A DNA stretch of 64,000 nt. Source: GCA-2701705 sp036163455. Lineage in GTDB: Bacteria > Pseudomonadota > Gammaproteobacteria > GCA-002705445 > GCA-002716945. The stretch spans positions 1-64,000 of the forward strand of contig JAYZKL010000018.1 of the NCBI GenBank assembly GCA_036163455.1, written 5' to 3'. This document shows positions 54,356 through 63,239 of this stretch, piece by piece. Position 1 is the first letter of the stretch; the number at the start of each line of letters is the position of its first letter. The translations under genes were made by a program, and so were the position numbers. The notes under the pieces are model-generated. The model saw only the letters and a list, made by a program, of their open reading frames with translations, ran no database searches and had not been told where the DNA came from.

Positions 54356-56122
54356 ATGAAAAAATATTTATGTACTGATATATGTGAGTCTCTCTTAAAT
54401 AAGGAGATAACTGTATATGGTTGGGTTTCTACTAGAAGAGATCATGGTGGTGTAATTTTTTTAGATTTAAGAGATTATTCAGGAATTTTGCAACTTGTTT
54501 TTCACCCAGACAATAAACCTATTTTTGAAGTTGCTGAGAATATTAGGAGCGAATATGTATTGCAGGTAACAGGAACTGTTTGTAAGAGGCCAGAAGGTAC
54601 GATTAACAATGATTTAAAAACTGGAAAAATTGAAATTGATGTAAAATCTGTTGTAGTCTTAAATAAATCTAAAACCCCACCTATACAGATTAATGATGAA
54701 GAGTTAAATGAAGAACAGCGATTGCAATTTCGTCACTTAGATATCAGAAGTAATCATATGCAAAATAATTTAAGGTTTAGATCAAAACTTATTGCAATAA
54801 TCAGAAATTTTTTTTATGAGAGAGAATTTGTTGACGTTGAAACCCCTGTACTAACAAAAACTACCCCTGAAGGAGCTAGAGATTATTTAGTTCCAAGCAG
54901 AATATATGCTAATAAATTTTTTGCTTTACCTCAGTCACCCCAATTATTTAAACAAACTCTCATGATTGGAGGGCTTGATAAATACTTTCAAATTGCAAAA
55001 TGTTTTAGAGACGAAGATCTTAGGGCAGATAGGCAGCCTGAATTTACTCAATTGGATTTAGAAATGTCTTTTGTTGAAGAAAAAGACATTATGAATTTAT
55101 GCGAAGAACTTTTCTCAAAAATTTTCTCTGAACTAATGGACAAGACTCCTCCTATAAATTTTTGTCAAATGCAATATCCTGATTCTTTGAGAGACTATGG
55201 ATGCGATAAACCAGATTTGAGAAACCCATTAATTTTGCGTGAAATTAAAGAGATAGTTAGTGATGTTGAATTTAAAGTATTTTCTGCACATGCCAACAAA
55301 AAAGATTCAAGAATTGTTGCATTAAATGTACCTAATGGCTGTTCACTGAGCAATAAACAGATTGAAGACTATACTAATTTAGTTATGAAATATGGAGCAA
55401 AAGGTTTGGCTTATATCAAATGCAAAGATGTATCTAATATAGATCAAGGATTAGAATCTCCTATTAAGAAGTTCTTAAAAAAAGATGTTTTGTTAAAAAT
55501 TATTGAGATAACCAGTGCGAAGAACAATGATTTGATATTTTTTTCTGCAGACACGAATGTAATTGTCAATGAATCAATGTCTTCTTTAATCAAAACCTTA
55601 GGTAGTGACTTGAAACTATTAAAGGATACATGGGAGTTTGTATGGATTACAGGCTATCCTTTATTTGAACAAGAAACTAAGACAAATAACTTAACATCTG
55701 TTCATCACCCTTTTACATCACCAGTTAACATTAATGATATTGATAAAAAAGATTTATTATCTATAGAATCAAGAGCATATGACCTTATTTTAAATGGCAA
55801 CGAAATAGGAGGTGGATCAATTCGAATACACTCCAAAGACTTACAAATTAAAGTTTTTTCTGCCCTAGGAATTGAAAAAGATGAAATGAATAAAAAGTTT
55901 GGTTTTTTCTTAAATGCATTAGATTACGGTTGCCCACCACATGGCGGAATTGCCTTTGGCATAGATAGAATTATAATGATTCTGCTTAAACTTAATTCGA
56001 TAAGAGATACAATTGCATTTCCAAAAACTCAATCAACATCTTGTATGTTAACAGAAGCCCCATCAGATGTAGATGATAAACAACTTAAAGAACTGTCATT
56101 GAAAACAATCAAAAATAATTAA
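54356..56122 (+). CDS. aspS: Aspartyl-tRNA synthetase
   Basis: Charges tRNA-Asp. The 588-residue bacterial-type enzyme has the N-terminal OB fold (VYGWVSTRRDHGGVIFLDLRD), motif 1 and 2 regions (FVDVETPVLTKTTPEGARDYLVP; CFRDEDLRADRQPEFTQLDLEMSF), the GAD insertion, and motif 3 GIAFGIDRIIMIL. It is the expected length and lies between fmdB and nadA. Confidence 0.96.
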   Translation: MKKYLCTDICESLLNKEITVYGWVSTRRDHGGVIFLDLRDYSGILQLVFHPDNKPIFEVAENIRSEYVLQVTGTVCKRPEGTINNDLKTGKIEIDVKSVVVLNKSKTPPIQINDEELNEEQRLQFRHLDIRSNHMQNNLRFRSKLIAIIRNFFYEREFVDVETPVLTKTTPEGARDYLVPSRIYANKFFALPQSPQLFKQTLMIGGLDKYFQIAKCFRDEDLRADRQPEFTQLDLEMSFVEEKDIMNLCEELFSKIFSELMDKTPPINFCQMQYPDSLRDYGCDKPDLRNPLILREIKEIVSDVEFKVFSAHANKKDSRIVALNVPNGCSLSNKQIEDYTNLVMKYGAKGLAYIKCKDVSNIDQGLESPIKKFLKKDVLLKIIEITSAKNNDLIFFSADTNVIVNESMSSLIKTLGSDLKLLKDTWEFVWITGYPLFEQETKTNNLTSVHHPFTSPVNINDIDKKDLLSIESRAYDLILNGNEIGGGSIRIHSKDLQIKVFSALGIEKDEMNKKFGFFLNALDYGCPPHGGIAFGIDRIIMILLKLNSIRDTIAFPKTQSTSCMLTEAPSDVDDKQLKELSLKTIKNN

Positions 56123-56159
56123 TTGATTGATTAATAATCATATAAGACAATATAAAGAA

Positions 56160-57143
56160 ATGAATGATTATAAAAATAAACTAAAAAAAATTAGATCTTT
56201 GTTAGAACAGCATAATGCAAAGATAATTGCACATTATTATGTTGACGAATCACTCCAAAGAGTAGCAGAAGATACAGGTGGTTTTGTTAGTGATAGTTTA
56301 CAAATGGCTAGATTTGGCGCTGCTCAAAATGAACAAACTCTGATTGTTGCCGGAGTTAGATTCATGGGTGAAACAGCCAAAATACTAAATGCTGAGAAAA
56401 GAATACTGATGTTAGATATGGATGCTACTTGTTCCCTTGATACGAGTTGTCCTTATGAAAACTTTAGTAATTTTTGCAAACAATACCCTAATCGTGAAAA
56501 AGTAGTTTATGCCAATACGAGCGCACAAGTTAAAGCGATGTCAGATTGGGTAGTAACATCAAGTATAGCAGTACCCTTGGTTGAATATTTGACATCCCTT
56601 GGAAAAAAAATAATTTGGGCCCCTGATAAGTTCTTAGGTGAATATATTATAGATAGAACTGGAGCTGATATGATACTTTGGGATGGATCCTGTGTTGTGC
56701 ATGAAGAATATAAAACTAAGTCACTTATAAAACTTAAAAATAAATATCCAGACTCAGACATTTTAGTTCACCCTGAGTCTCCTAGAAGCATCATTCAACT
56801 AGCTGATGTTGTTGGTTCCACTACAAAACTTATTAAGGCTTCACAAGAAAGCAAAAGAAAGTATATTATTGTTGCAACTGAAAAGGGGATACTATATCAA
56901 ATGAAAAAATTATCACCTAATAAAATATTTTTTGAAGCTCCTACAGAAGGGGATGGAGCAACTTGCAAGAGTTGTGGCAGGTGTCCATGGATGAATATGA
57001 ATACATTAGATAAGCTTATGAATATATTTGAAAATGATGCTAACGAAATAAAATTAGATTTAGAAACCATAAATAAAGCAAAATTACCAATTGAAAGAAT
57101 GGTTAATTTTAATGAAAAGCAAACTATAAATTTGGCATCGTGA
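56160..57143 (+). CDS. nadA: Quinolinate synthase
   Basis: Iron-sulfur enzyme that makes quinolinate from iminoaspartate for NAD. The 327-residue protein has IIAHYYVDESLQ near 22, LIVAGVRFMGETAKIL near 61, TSCPYENF, VVYANTSAQVKA, ILVHPESP, and the cluster-ligand motif ATCKSCGRCPWM near 282. I use the ATG at 56160; a TTG at 56127, 4 nt after aspS, would add 11 residues without clear family support. nadB is not in the window. Confidence 0.92.
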   Translation: MNDYKNKLKKIRSLLEQHNAKIIAHYYVDESLQRVAEDTGGFVSDSLQMARFGAAQNEQTLIVAGVRFMGETAKILNAEKRILMLDMDATCSLDTSCPYENFSNFCKQYPNREKVVYANTSAQVKAMSDWVVTSSIAVPLVEYLTSLGKKIIWAPDKFLGEYIIDRTGADMILWDGSCVVHEEYKTKSLIKLKNKYPDSDILVHPESPRSIIQLADVVGSTTKLIKASQESKRKYIIVATEKGILYQMKKLSPNKIFFEAPTEGDGATCKSCGRCPWMNMNTLDKLMNIFENDANEIKLDLETINKAKLPIERMVNFNEKQTINLAS

Positions 57144-57149
57144 TAAGAT

Positions 57150-57863
57150 ATGGCCGGGCATAGTAAATGGGCAAATATACAGCATAGAAAAAAAGCTCAG
57201 GATAATAAAAGAGGAAAGGTTTTTACTAAAGTTATTAGAGAAATAACTGTTGCAGCAAGACTTGGTGGGCCAGATATATCAAGTAATTCAAGACTCAGAC
57301 TTGCTATTAGTAAAGCTAATTCTAGCAATGTACCAAAAGATACAGTTGAAAGAGCTATCAAAAAAGCGATCGGAAACAAAGAAGAGAATATTGAAGAAGT
57401 CGTTTATGAAGGGTATGGTCCTAATGGTATTGCAGTAATTATGGAATGTCTTACTGATAATAAAAATAGAACAGTTTCCGAACTTAGACATGTTTTATCT
57501 AAGTATGGTGGAAGCTTAGGAACTAATGGTTCTGTTGCTCATTTATTCAAGAAAGTTGGGATTATAAAAGTTTTAGATATGACAGAAGAGGAATTAACCT
57601 CCCATATGGAAAGTATAGATTTGATAGATTTTGAAATAATAGAGGGTGGATGTATTTTATTTACAAATCCAAGTCAATTATTTGAAGTAAAAAAATATTT
57701 AGAAGATAAATCAATTAAAGTAGAAAGTGAAGAGATTACAATGGACCCAATTACTCTAATAAACATAGATAATGATCAACAAACAAAAATTAATAACCTA
57801 TCTGATAAACTTGAAGAAATTGATGATGTACAAAATATTTATATGAATGTAAATCTTAGCTAG
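57150..57863 (+). CDS. yebC: YebC/PmpR-family transcription and translation factor
   Basis: The 237-residue protein opens MAGHSKWANIQHRKKAQDNKRGK and contains NVPKDTVERAIKK and EGYGPNGIAVIMECLTDNKNRT, the YebC core. YebC proteins bind DNA and some help ribosomes through proline stretches. It is placed directly before ruvC, the standard arrangement. Confidence 0.95.
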   Translation: MAGHSKWANIQHRKKAQDNKRGKVFTKVIREITVAARLGGPDISSNSRLRLAISKANSSNVPKDTVERAIKKAIGNKEENIEEVVYEGYGPNGIAVIMECLTDNKNRTVSELRHVLSKYGGSLGTNGSVAHLFKKVGIIKVLDMTEEELTSHMESIDLIDFEIIEGGCILFTNPSQLFEVKKYLEDKSIKVESEEITMDPITLINIDNDQQTKINNLSDKLEEIDDVQNIYMNVNLS

Positions 57864-57866
57864 AAT

Positions 57867-58364
57867 ATGACAAGAATACTCGGAATTGACCCAGGAACAA
57901 ATATAACAGGATTAGGCATAGTTGATATAAGTGGATCAGATGTAAAATATATACATCATCAGACTTTAAAAACAGGAATTAAAAACAAATATTCTGTAAA
58001 ATTAGCAACGATACATAAAGCTGTAAATCAAATAATTTTGGACTATAAACCTGAAGAAATAGCAATAGAATCAGTCTTTTTTAGTGTTAATGCAGCTACC
58101 GCCATAAAACTTGGACAGGCAAGAGGGGCAGCGCTCTCAGCATGTAGTATAAATAATTGTAATATTTTTGAATATAGTCCACGTAGAGTTAAATTAGTAA
58201 TTTCAGGACATGGAGCATCTGATAAGGAGCAACTACAAAAGCAGGTAAAAAAGATTTTAAACATACGCAGAAAGCTTGATGTTGATGCATCTGATGCACT
58301 TGCTGTAGCTATCTGTCATGGAATTGTTTCAAATGAAAACCCTGAAAACCTAAAAATTTTATAA
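57867..58364 (+). CDS. ruvC: Holliday junction endonuclease RuvC
   Basis: Resolves Holliday junctions. The 165-residue protein has the catalytic acids in ILGIDPGTNITGLG (D8), AIESVFFSVN (E near 68), and DVDASDALAVAICHG (near 140). ruvA and ruvB do not follow; queE does, so the ruv genes are split in this genome. Confidence 0.95.
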   Translation: MTRILGIDPGTNITGLGIVDISGSDVKYIHHQTLKTGIKNKYSVKLATIHKAVNQIILDYKPEEIAIESVFFSVNAATAIKLGQARGAALSACSINNCNIFEYSPRRVKLVISGHGASDKEQLQKQVKKILNIRRKLDVDASDALAVAICHGIVSNENPENLKIL

Positions 58365-58366
58365 TT

Positions 58367-59008
58367 ATGAGTAGTCTTATCATTAATGAAATATTTTATT
58401 CAATACAGGGTGAGAGTTTAAATACTGGTCAGCCAACAATTTTTGTAAGATTAACAGGGTGTCCTTTAAGATGTTTATATTGTGATACAGACTACGCCTT
58501 TAATGAAGGAAATCAAATGTCTTTTAAAGAAATACTAACAAGAATAAATACTTATAAATGTAATAAAATCATGATAACAGGAGGAGAGCCGTTATCGCAA
58601 AAAAATATCCTTAGTTTAATGAAAATGCTTTCTGACAACGGATTCTCTGTTTCAATTGAAACTAGCAATGCTATAAATATTAGCCAGATTGATAAAAGGG
58701 TTACAATAATTTTAGATGTAAAAACCCCAGGATCTGGAGAAGAAAAAAGAAATCTTTCAAATAATTATGAGTATTTAAAAAGTAGTGACCAAATCAAATT
58801 TGTTATATGTAATCAAAAAGATTATGAATGGTCAAAAGAATATATTGCCAACTATAAGTTATTTGATAAATGTGAAGTATTGATGTCTCCATGTTATGAA
58901 ACAATGAATGTAAAGCAGTTAGCTGAAAATATTTTAAAAGACTCATTACCAGCACGCCTTCAAATACAATTACATAAATTTATTTGGGGTGAACAGCGTG
59001 GCAAATAA
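58367..59008 (+). CDS. queE: 7-carboxy-7-deazaguanine synthase
   Basis: Radical SAM enzyme of queuosine synthesis. The 213-residue protein has INEIFYSIQGESLNTGQPTIF at the start, the cluster cysteines C32, C36 and C39 in TGCPLRCLYCDTDYAF, and MITGGEPL near 67. It overlaps queC by about 10 nt, making a queE-queC pair; queD and queF are not in the window. Confidence 0.94.
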   Translation: MSSLIINEIFYSIQGESLNTGQPTIFVRLTGCPLRCLYCDTDYAFNEGNQMSFKEILTRINTYKCNKIMITGGEPLSQKNILSLMKMLSDNGFSVSIETSNAINISQIDKRVTIILDVKTPGSGEEKRNLSNNYEYLKSSDQIKFVICNQKDYEWSKEYIANYKLFDKCEVLMSPCYETMNVKQLAENILKDSLPARLQIQLHKFIWGEQRGK

Positions 59009-59690
59009 AAAAAAAGCAATTGTACTATTTTCAGGTGGAATAGATTCGGCCACCTCATTATTAATCGCTAAATCCCAAAATTTTGAATGCACTGCTTTAA
59101 CATTAAATTATTCTCAAAGACACTCCTATGAGATAACTGCTAGCAAAAATTTTTTACGTGATTATAAAGATATAAAACATATAGTATTTGATATAGATTT
59201 ATCCAAGATAGGTGGTTCAGCTTTGACAGATAGTGACATAGAGGTACCTCATGCACCAACTGAAGGTATACCTATAACATATGTTCCTGCAAGGAATACT
59301 ATTTTCCTCTCCATAGCTTCATCTTTTGCAGAAAGATATGAGATAGATGATATATTTTTAGGAGTTAATGAAATAGATTATTCAGGCTATCCTGATTGTA
59401 GACCTGAGTTTATTAAAGCATTTGAAAAAATGATAAATCTAGCCACTAAAAGAAGTGTAGAAGGAATCAAATTAAATATACACACGCCATTAATTAATAT
59501 GTCTAAGTCAGAAATTATAAAGAAAGGAGTAGAGTTGGATATTGATTATTCAAAAACTCTATCATGTTATTCACCCGATGATACAGGTCAAGCTTGTGGT
59601 CATTGTGATTCATGTAGATTTAGGAAACAGGGGTTTTTGGATGCAGGAATTATTGATCCAACTCGATACAAAAAAATTGAAAAAGAGTAA
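58998..59690 (+). CDS. queC: 7-cyano-7-deazaguanine synthase
   Basis: Makes preQ0 in queuosine synthesis. The protein has the PP-loop LFSGGIDSATSL near residue 10, VPARNTIFLSIA near 94, and the zinc cysteines in CYSPDDTGQACGHCDSCRFR near the C-terminus. I favour the GTG at 58998, which has GGGGTGA as ribosome site; a GTG at 58989 is the alternative and would add three residues. The product is 230 residues. Confidence 0.94.
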   Translation: MANKKKAIVLFSGGIDSATSLLIAKSQNFECTALTLNYSQRHSYEITASKNFLRDYKDIKHIVFDIDLSKIGGSALTDSDIEVPHAPTEGIPITYVPARNTIFLSIASSFAERYEIDDIFLGVNEIDYSGYPDCRPEFIKAFEKMINLATKRSVEGIKLNIHTPLINMSKSEIIKKGVELDIDYSKTLSCYSPDDTGQACGHCDSCRFRKQGFLDAGIIDPTRYKKIEKE

Positions 59691-59693
59691 AGT

Positions 59694-59717
59694 TTATATT
59701 AACGTATGCTAATATAA
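59694..59717. promoter_or_regulatory. Dyad-symmetric operator candidate before the YeeE/YedE gene
   Basis: TTATATTA at 59694-59701 and TAATATAA at 59710-59717 form a perfect 8-bp inverted repeat around an 8-nt centre. It fills the 35-nt gap between queC and the transporter gene, and a TATAAT at 59713-59718 overlaps the right arm. The geometry suits a dimeric winged-helix repressor. The regulator is unknown, and AT-rich DNA makes chance symmetry easier. Confidence 0.4.
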
Positions 59718-59725
59718 TTCAAAAA

Positions 59726-60925
59726 ATGGATATTACACTTAAACTATTATCATATACAGCAATTCTTGGCTTTATTCTTGGATACATAGTCAATAAAACA
59801 AACTTCTGTACTATGGGTGCAGTTTCAGATTGGGTTAACATTGGTGATTTAAATAGGTTTAAAGCCTGGATGTTAGCCACATCAATTGCTGTATTAGGTG
59901 TATCTATACTAGAATTTATTGAGATTATAAACCTTGACTCTAGCAGACCTCCATACAGAAGTTCTGTTTTCTTTTGGCCCAGATACTTAGTTGGTGGTTT
60001 GATGTTTGGAATTGGCATGACATTGACTAGTGGTTGTGGAAATAAAACTCTTATAAGACTTGGGGGTGGAAATTTAAAATCTTTCATTGTGATTTTAATT
60101 GCTGGCTCAATGGCTTATTTAATGACTAGAACAGGTTTTTATGGGTTAGTTTTTCATAGTTGGATGAGTCCAATTAGCCCCGACCTTGCAAAAGTTGGAA
60201 TTGATAATCAATCTATTTCGACTATTCTTTCTAGTTTTTTCTTATCTGAAAATTTAGAAACTTTTAGATTTGCTCTAGGAATTATAATTTCTTTAGCAAT
60301 TTTTTTATTTGTGATTAAAGCTGGAGATTTCTTTAATAATAAAAATAATTTTTTAGCCGGCCTTACTGTTGGAACAATTGTAGTTATATCATGGTTTTTA
60401 ACTGGCGGACAATTAGGTAAGGAATGGATAGAATCAGTTGAATTTATGGATAACCCTCTACCAGGCGTCGGAGTACAATCTCTTACATTTATCAATCCAA
60501 TGGGCGAAACACTTATTTTTGCTAGTAATGCTGCTGACTTATATTATTTAACATTTGGTGTTACAACATTACTTGCTGTGATTGCTGGTTCCTTTGCATA
60601 TGCTATCACTTCGAATAACTTTCGGTTTGAATGGTTTGTGTCATTACAAGATTTTAAAAGACATGTTTTTGGTAGTATATTGATTGGCATTGGCGGTGTT
60701 TTATCGCTTGGATGTACAATAGGGCAAGGTGTTACAGGAGTTTCTACTTTAGCGTTAGGATCCTTTCTTGCACTAGCCTCCATAATATTGGGTGCAGCAA
60801 TTACTATGAAAATAGAATATTATAGTACAGTGTATGAAAACAATACGTTTTTAGATCATTTAAAATCAAGCTTAGCTGATTTGAAAATAATACCTAATAA
60901 ATATAGGACTCTTGAAAAAATTTGA
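59726..60925 (+). CDS. YeeE/YedE-family sulfur transporter
   Basis: Inner membrane protein of the YeeE/YedE family; the characterised member TsuA imports thiosulfate. The 399 residues give about ten or more membrane segments with the conserved cysteine motifs KTNFCTMGAVSDW near 25, LTSGCGNKTLIRLGGGNLKS near 97, and LSLGCTIGQGVTGVSTLALGS near 326. The last two are the sites that pass thiosulfate by S-H-S hydrogen bonds in TsuA. It lies near the sox genes, with a dyad site before it and tRNA-Lys one base after its stop. Confidence 0.88.
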   Translation: MDITLKLLSYTAILGFILGYIVNKTNFCTMGAVSDWVNIGDLNRFKAWMLATSIAVLGVSILEFIEIINLDSSRPPYRSSVFFWPRYLVGGLMFGIGMTLTSGCGNKTLIRLGGGNLKSFIVILIAGSMAYLMTRTGFYGLVFHSWMSPISPDLAKVGIDNQSISTILSSFFLSENLETFRFALGIIISLAIFLFVIKAGDFFNNKNNFLAGLTVGTIVVISWFLTGGQLGKEWIESVEFMDNPLPGVGVQSLTFINPMGETLIFASNAADLYYLTFGVTTLLAVIAGSFAYAITSNNFRFEWFVSLQDFKRHVFGSILIGIGGVLSLGCTIGQGVTGVSTLALGSFLALASIILGAAITMKIEYYSTVYENNTFLDHLKSSLADLKIIPNKYRTLEKI

Positions 60926-60926
60926 T

Positions 60927-60999
60927 GGGGCGTTAGCTCAGTTGGTAGAGCAGTGGCCTTTTAAGCCATTTGTCACAGGTTCGAATCCTGTACGCCCTA
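60927..60999 (+). tRNA. tRNA-Lys (anticodon UUU)
   Basis: A 73-nt cloverleaf: acceptor stem GGGGCGT/ACGCCCT with a G-U first pair, D arm GCTC...GAGC, anticodon stem GTGGC/GCCAT around the loop CTTTTAA (anticodon TTT), and T arm ACAGG-TTCGAAT-CCTGT. The discriminator is A and CCA is not encoded. It begins one base after the upstream transporter stop, so it is probably cut from the same transcript or has its promoter inside that gene. Confidence 0.97.
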
Positions 61000-61025
61000 T
61001 AATTTAGTATGTCTATCTTATGATT

Positions 61026-61544
61026 TTATTGTATTTCAAAAGGTTCTTCGGATTGTAGATCATCACTACTATTTATATTTAAGCTTCTGTTTATAGTTGT
61101 AGTAGTTTTCGGTCCAATTGTTATTTCTGATGCTGAATTATCAAACATTCTTTCAGATACTTTAATAGTGGCAAAACGTTCTTCTTTATCAAAATTAATC
61201 AATATAAAGTCACTTCTAACTATGGCTATTTCAGTCCATCCATCCGCAGTCATTGCCCTACGATAAAAGCCTACGACTTCTTCTATTTCCATATCATGCA
61301 ATAAATACAAAACACCAGAAAAACGTTCACCTTCTCCAAAGATTATTGTTTTTGCTCTTAAGTATTTAGAATTGTCAGGAAGAGGTATAGATATTTGCAA
61401 TCTTTGATCTACACTAATTTCTTTAACTTCAGATGCATCCTCATTTTCAGACGAAAGCATTGAATCAAGTGTGGTGCATGAAGATAGTAGTAAACTCACA
61501 GCTACTGTAAGTAGAGCAATTCTCCGGTTGAAGATATTTACCAT
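61026..61544 (-). CDS. Lipoprotein of unknown function downstream of soxA
   Basis: A 172-residue predicted lipoprotein when started at the ATG at 61544 (MVNIFNRRIALLTV): lipobox LSSC with C23, then a domain with LRAKTIIFGEGERFSGVLYLLHDMEIEEVVGFYRRAMTADGW. An earlier in-frame ATG at 61619 would overlap soxA and push the signal peptide inward. It lies 37 nt after soxA in the same direction. I do not recognise a named family. Confidence 0.7.
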   Translation of the reverse strand: MVNIFNRRIALLTVAVSLLLSSCTTLDSMLSSENEDASEVKEISVDQRLQISIPLPDNSKYLRAKTIIFGEGERFSGVLYLLHDMEIEEVVGFYRRAMTADGWTEIAIVRSDFILINFDKEERFATIKVSERMFDNSASEITIGPKTTTTINRSLNINSSDDLQSEEPFEIQ

Positions 61545-61581
61545 AAGATTAGTATAACCATTTTCTTTATGATTAGCACAT

Positions 61582-62445
61582 CTATTTTCTAGTTGACGGA
61601 CCATTGGCCTCCAAACCATTACTAATAAATGTCATATAATATTCTAGATTTTTATATTCTTCACTTTGAGCTCTATATGGCTTGGCTCTGATTTGATTAA
61701 GGCATTGGGCAAATCTTTCATGCAAGGTAACCATTCTACCGGTATTAGTTCTATATGCAGGAAAGTGTGTAGGGTGACCAATTGCTGGACTTGTAATATC
61801 AGCGCGTAACGTAACACCTGTCTGCCACACATGGCAGTCAGCGCAGGAAAAGTTTAACTGACCTTTTTTAGTGAAGTATAATTTTTTTCCTTGTTCATAA
61901 GCATCTAATGCATCCATATTATTAGGTATTTCAATATCAAATACTTTTCCTCTTGATGTATATGCCATGTAAGCAGAGATATCACCCATATCACCACCTT
62001 TATAATAACTAAGTGGTTTCTCGCCGTTATTTTTTCTACAGTTATTAATAGCTAATTCTAAAGTAATGATTTCGCCTTTATCTTCATCATAGTATGGGTA
62101 ATTTTGTCTTATACCTATACCTTCATTTTTAAAACAAGAAGAATAAGTATTTCCATTTTTAAAAGGAGTATTAAAAAGTTTCTCTCCATTTTCAACATTA
62201 ATTTCATAAGGAGGAAAGTCTTCTATAGATTCCCATTGTTCTCTTAGCCCAGCATCTATTGCATAAGCACCATTATTGTAGTCTTTAAAAGGTGTGTTGG
62301 GAAAACGATTATTAAAATATTCTCTAATCTCAGCTAAATCTTCTTCAGGAGAAGCATAGACTGGTATATTAATTGAAAAAAAACAAACGATTAATAGAAA
62401 TAAAAATTTTTTAAAAATTAAGATGATTTTATTTCCTATGATCAT
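61582..62445 (-). CDS. soxA: Sulfur oxidation cytochrome SoxA (monoheme form)
   Basis: Catalytic half of SoxAX, which attaches thiosulfate to the SoxYZ carrier in the periplasm. The 287-residue precursor has a signal peptide to about residue 31, one heme site CADCH (C201-H205), and the active cysteine C248 in RFAQCLNQIR, whose persulfide ligates the heme. The N-terminal heme of diheme SoxA is absent; C104 and C136 remain, probably as a disulfide. It overlaps soxZ by 4 nt. Confidence 0.95.
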   Translation of the reverse strand: MIIGNKIILIFKKFLFLLIVCFFSINIPVYASPEEDLAEIREYFNNRFPNTPFKDYNNGAYAIDAGLREQWESIEDFPPYEINVENGEKLFNTPFKNGNTYSSCFKNEGIGIRQNYPYYDEDKGEIITLELAINNCRKNNGEKPLSYYKGGDMGDISAYMAYTSRGKVFDIEIPNNMDALDAYEQGKKLYFTKKGQLNFSCADCHVWQTGVTLRADITSPAIGHPTHFPAYRTNTGRMVTLHERFAQCLNQIRAKPYRAQSEEYKNLEYYMTFISNGLEANGPSTRK

Positions 62446-62750
62446 TTAACGGTCGCTGTTTTCGAATCTTTATTACCTTTATTATCTACCCAAAGTAGTT
62501 CTACTTTATCGCCTTTGGCACCTTTATAACTACAGGTTACGTATGGGTTTTTAGAAACTGCAGGTCCCCAATAAACTGTGATAACTTCTTTTCCATTAGC
62601 TGTTGCAAGTATTTCTTGTATATAGTGAGGTGGTATTACATCACCAGTTTTTTTATTTTTTCTTAGACCTGTTTCCATAGGGTGTTTGATAAGTGCCTTT
62701 ACGGTAACCGATCCATTATTTTCTCTTGCTCTAATTTTTATAGTACTCAT
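62442..62750 (-). CDS. soxZ: Sulfur carrier complex subunit SoxZ
   Basis: Partner of SoxY in the thiosulfate carrier. The 102-residue protein starts STIKIRARENNGSVTVKALIKHPMETG and contains IQEILATANGKEVITVYWGPAVSKNPY, the SoxZ immunoglobulin-like fold. It has no signal peptide, as is normal, because it is exported with SoxY. It lies 15 nt after soxY and shares an ATGA junction with soxA. Confidence 0.96.
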   Translation of the reverse strand: MSTIKIRARENNGSVTVKALIKHPMETGLRKNKKTGDVIPPHYIQEILATANGKEVITVYWGPAVSKNPYVTCSYKGAKGDKVELLWVDNKGNKDSKTATVK

Positions 62751-62765
62751 AGTAATTTTCCTCTG

Positions 62766-63230
62766 TTAACCACCACATCCACCAATTGTGACCTGAACCT
62801 CTTGAGATGCTGTATAAATTTTACCATCACTTTTAACAGCAGCCATTACTTTTGTAGTTTTTCCCATTTTGAGCCTTGTTCCAATTTTAGGTTCAGAAAG
62901 AGAGGTTAGTTTATAGCCACTAGATAGCGGTTGTGGATTTTCTTCAACGAAAATCATAATCGATTCAACATTTTTCAAGTTTGCTTTTACATTAATTGGC
63001 ACAATAGCGCCATTCTCAGCTATTTTAGGCGCTTTTAATTCTACTTTAGTTGATTCAACTCTACTAGTTCCACCATAAATAGTTTCTAATGCGCCTGATA
63101 AATCTTTTTTGTCAAATGCTGCTTTAGGCCATGCGGCATAGAGATTCTTTGGTGTAAGTAAAATACCAGCAGATGTTCCTATGACAGCCGTCGTAAGTAA
63201 TGTTTTTTTTAAAAAATTTCTTCTATTCAT
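62766..63230 (-). CDS. soxY: Thiosulfate carrier SoxY
   Basis: Carries sulfur intermediates on its C-terminal arm. The 154-residue precursor has a Tat-like leader (RRNFLKKTLLTTAVIG) and ends in GGCGG, with the carrier cysteine C152 third from the end. It lies between soxX and soxZ with gaps of 9 and 15 nt. An AGAGG-like ribosome site lies before soxZ, and a GAGGAACG-type site before soxY. Confidence 0.97.
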   Translation of the reverse strand: MNRRNFLKKTLLTTAVIGTSAGILLTPKNLYAAWPKAAFDKKDLSGALETIYGGTSRVESTKVELKAPKIAENGAIVPINVKANLKNVESIMIFVEENPQPLSSGYKLTSLSEPKIGTRLKMGKTTKVMAAVKSDGKIYTASQEVQVTIGGCGG

Positions 63231-63239
63231 AATCGTTCC

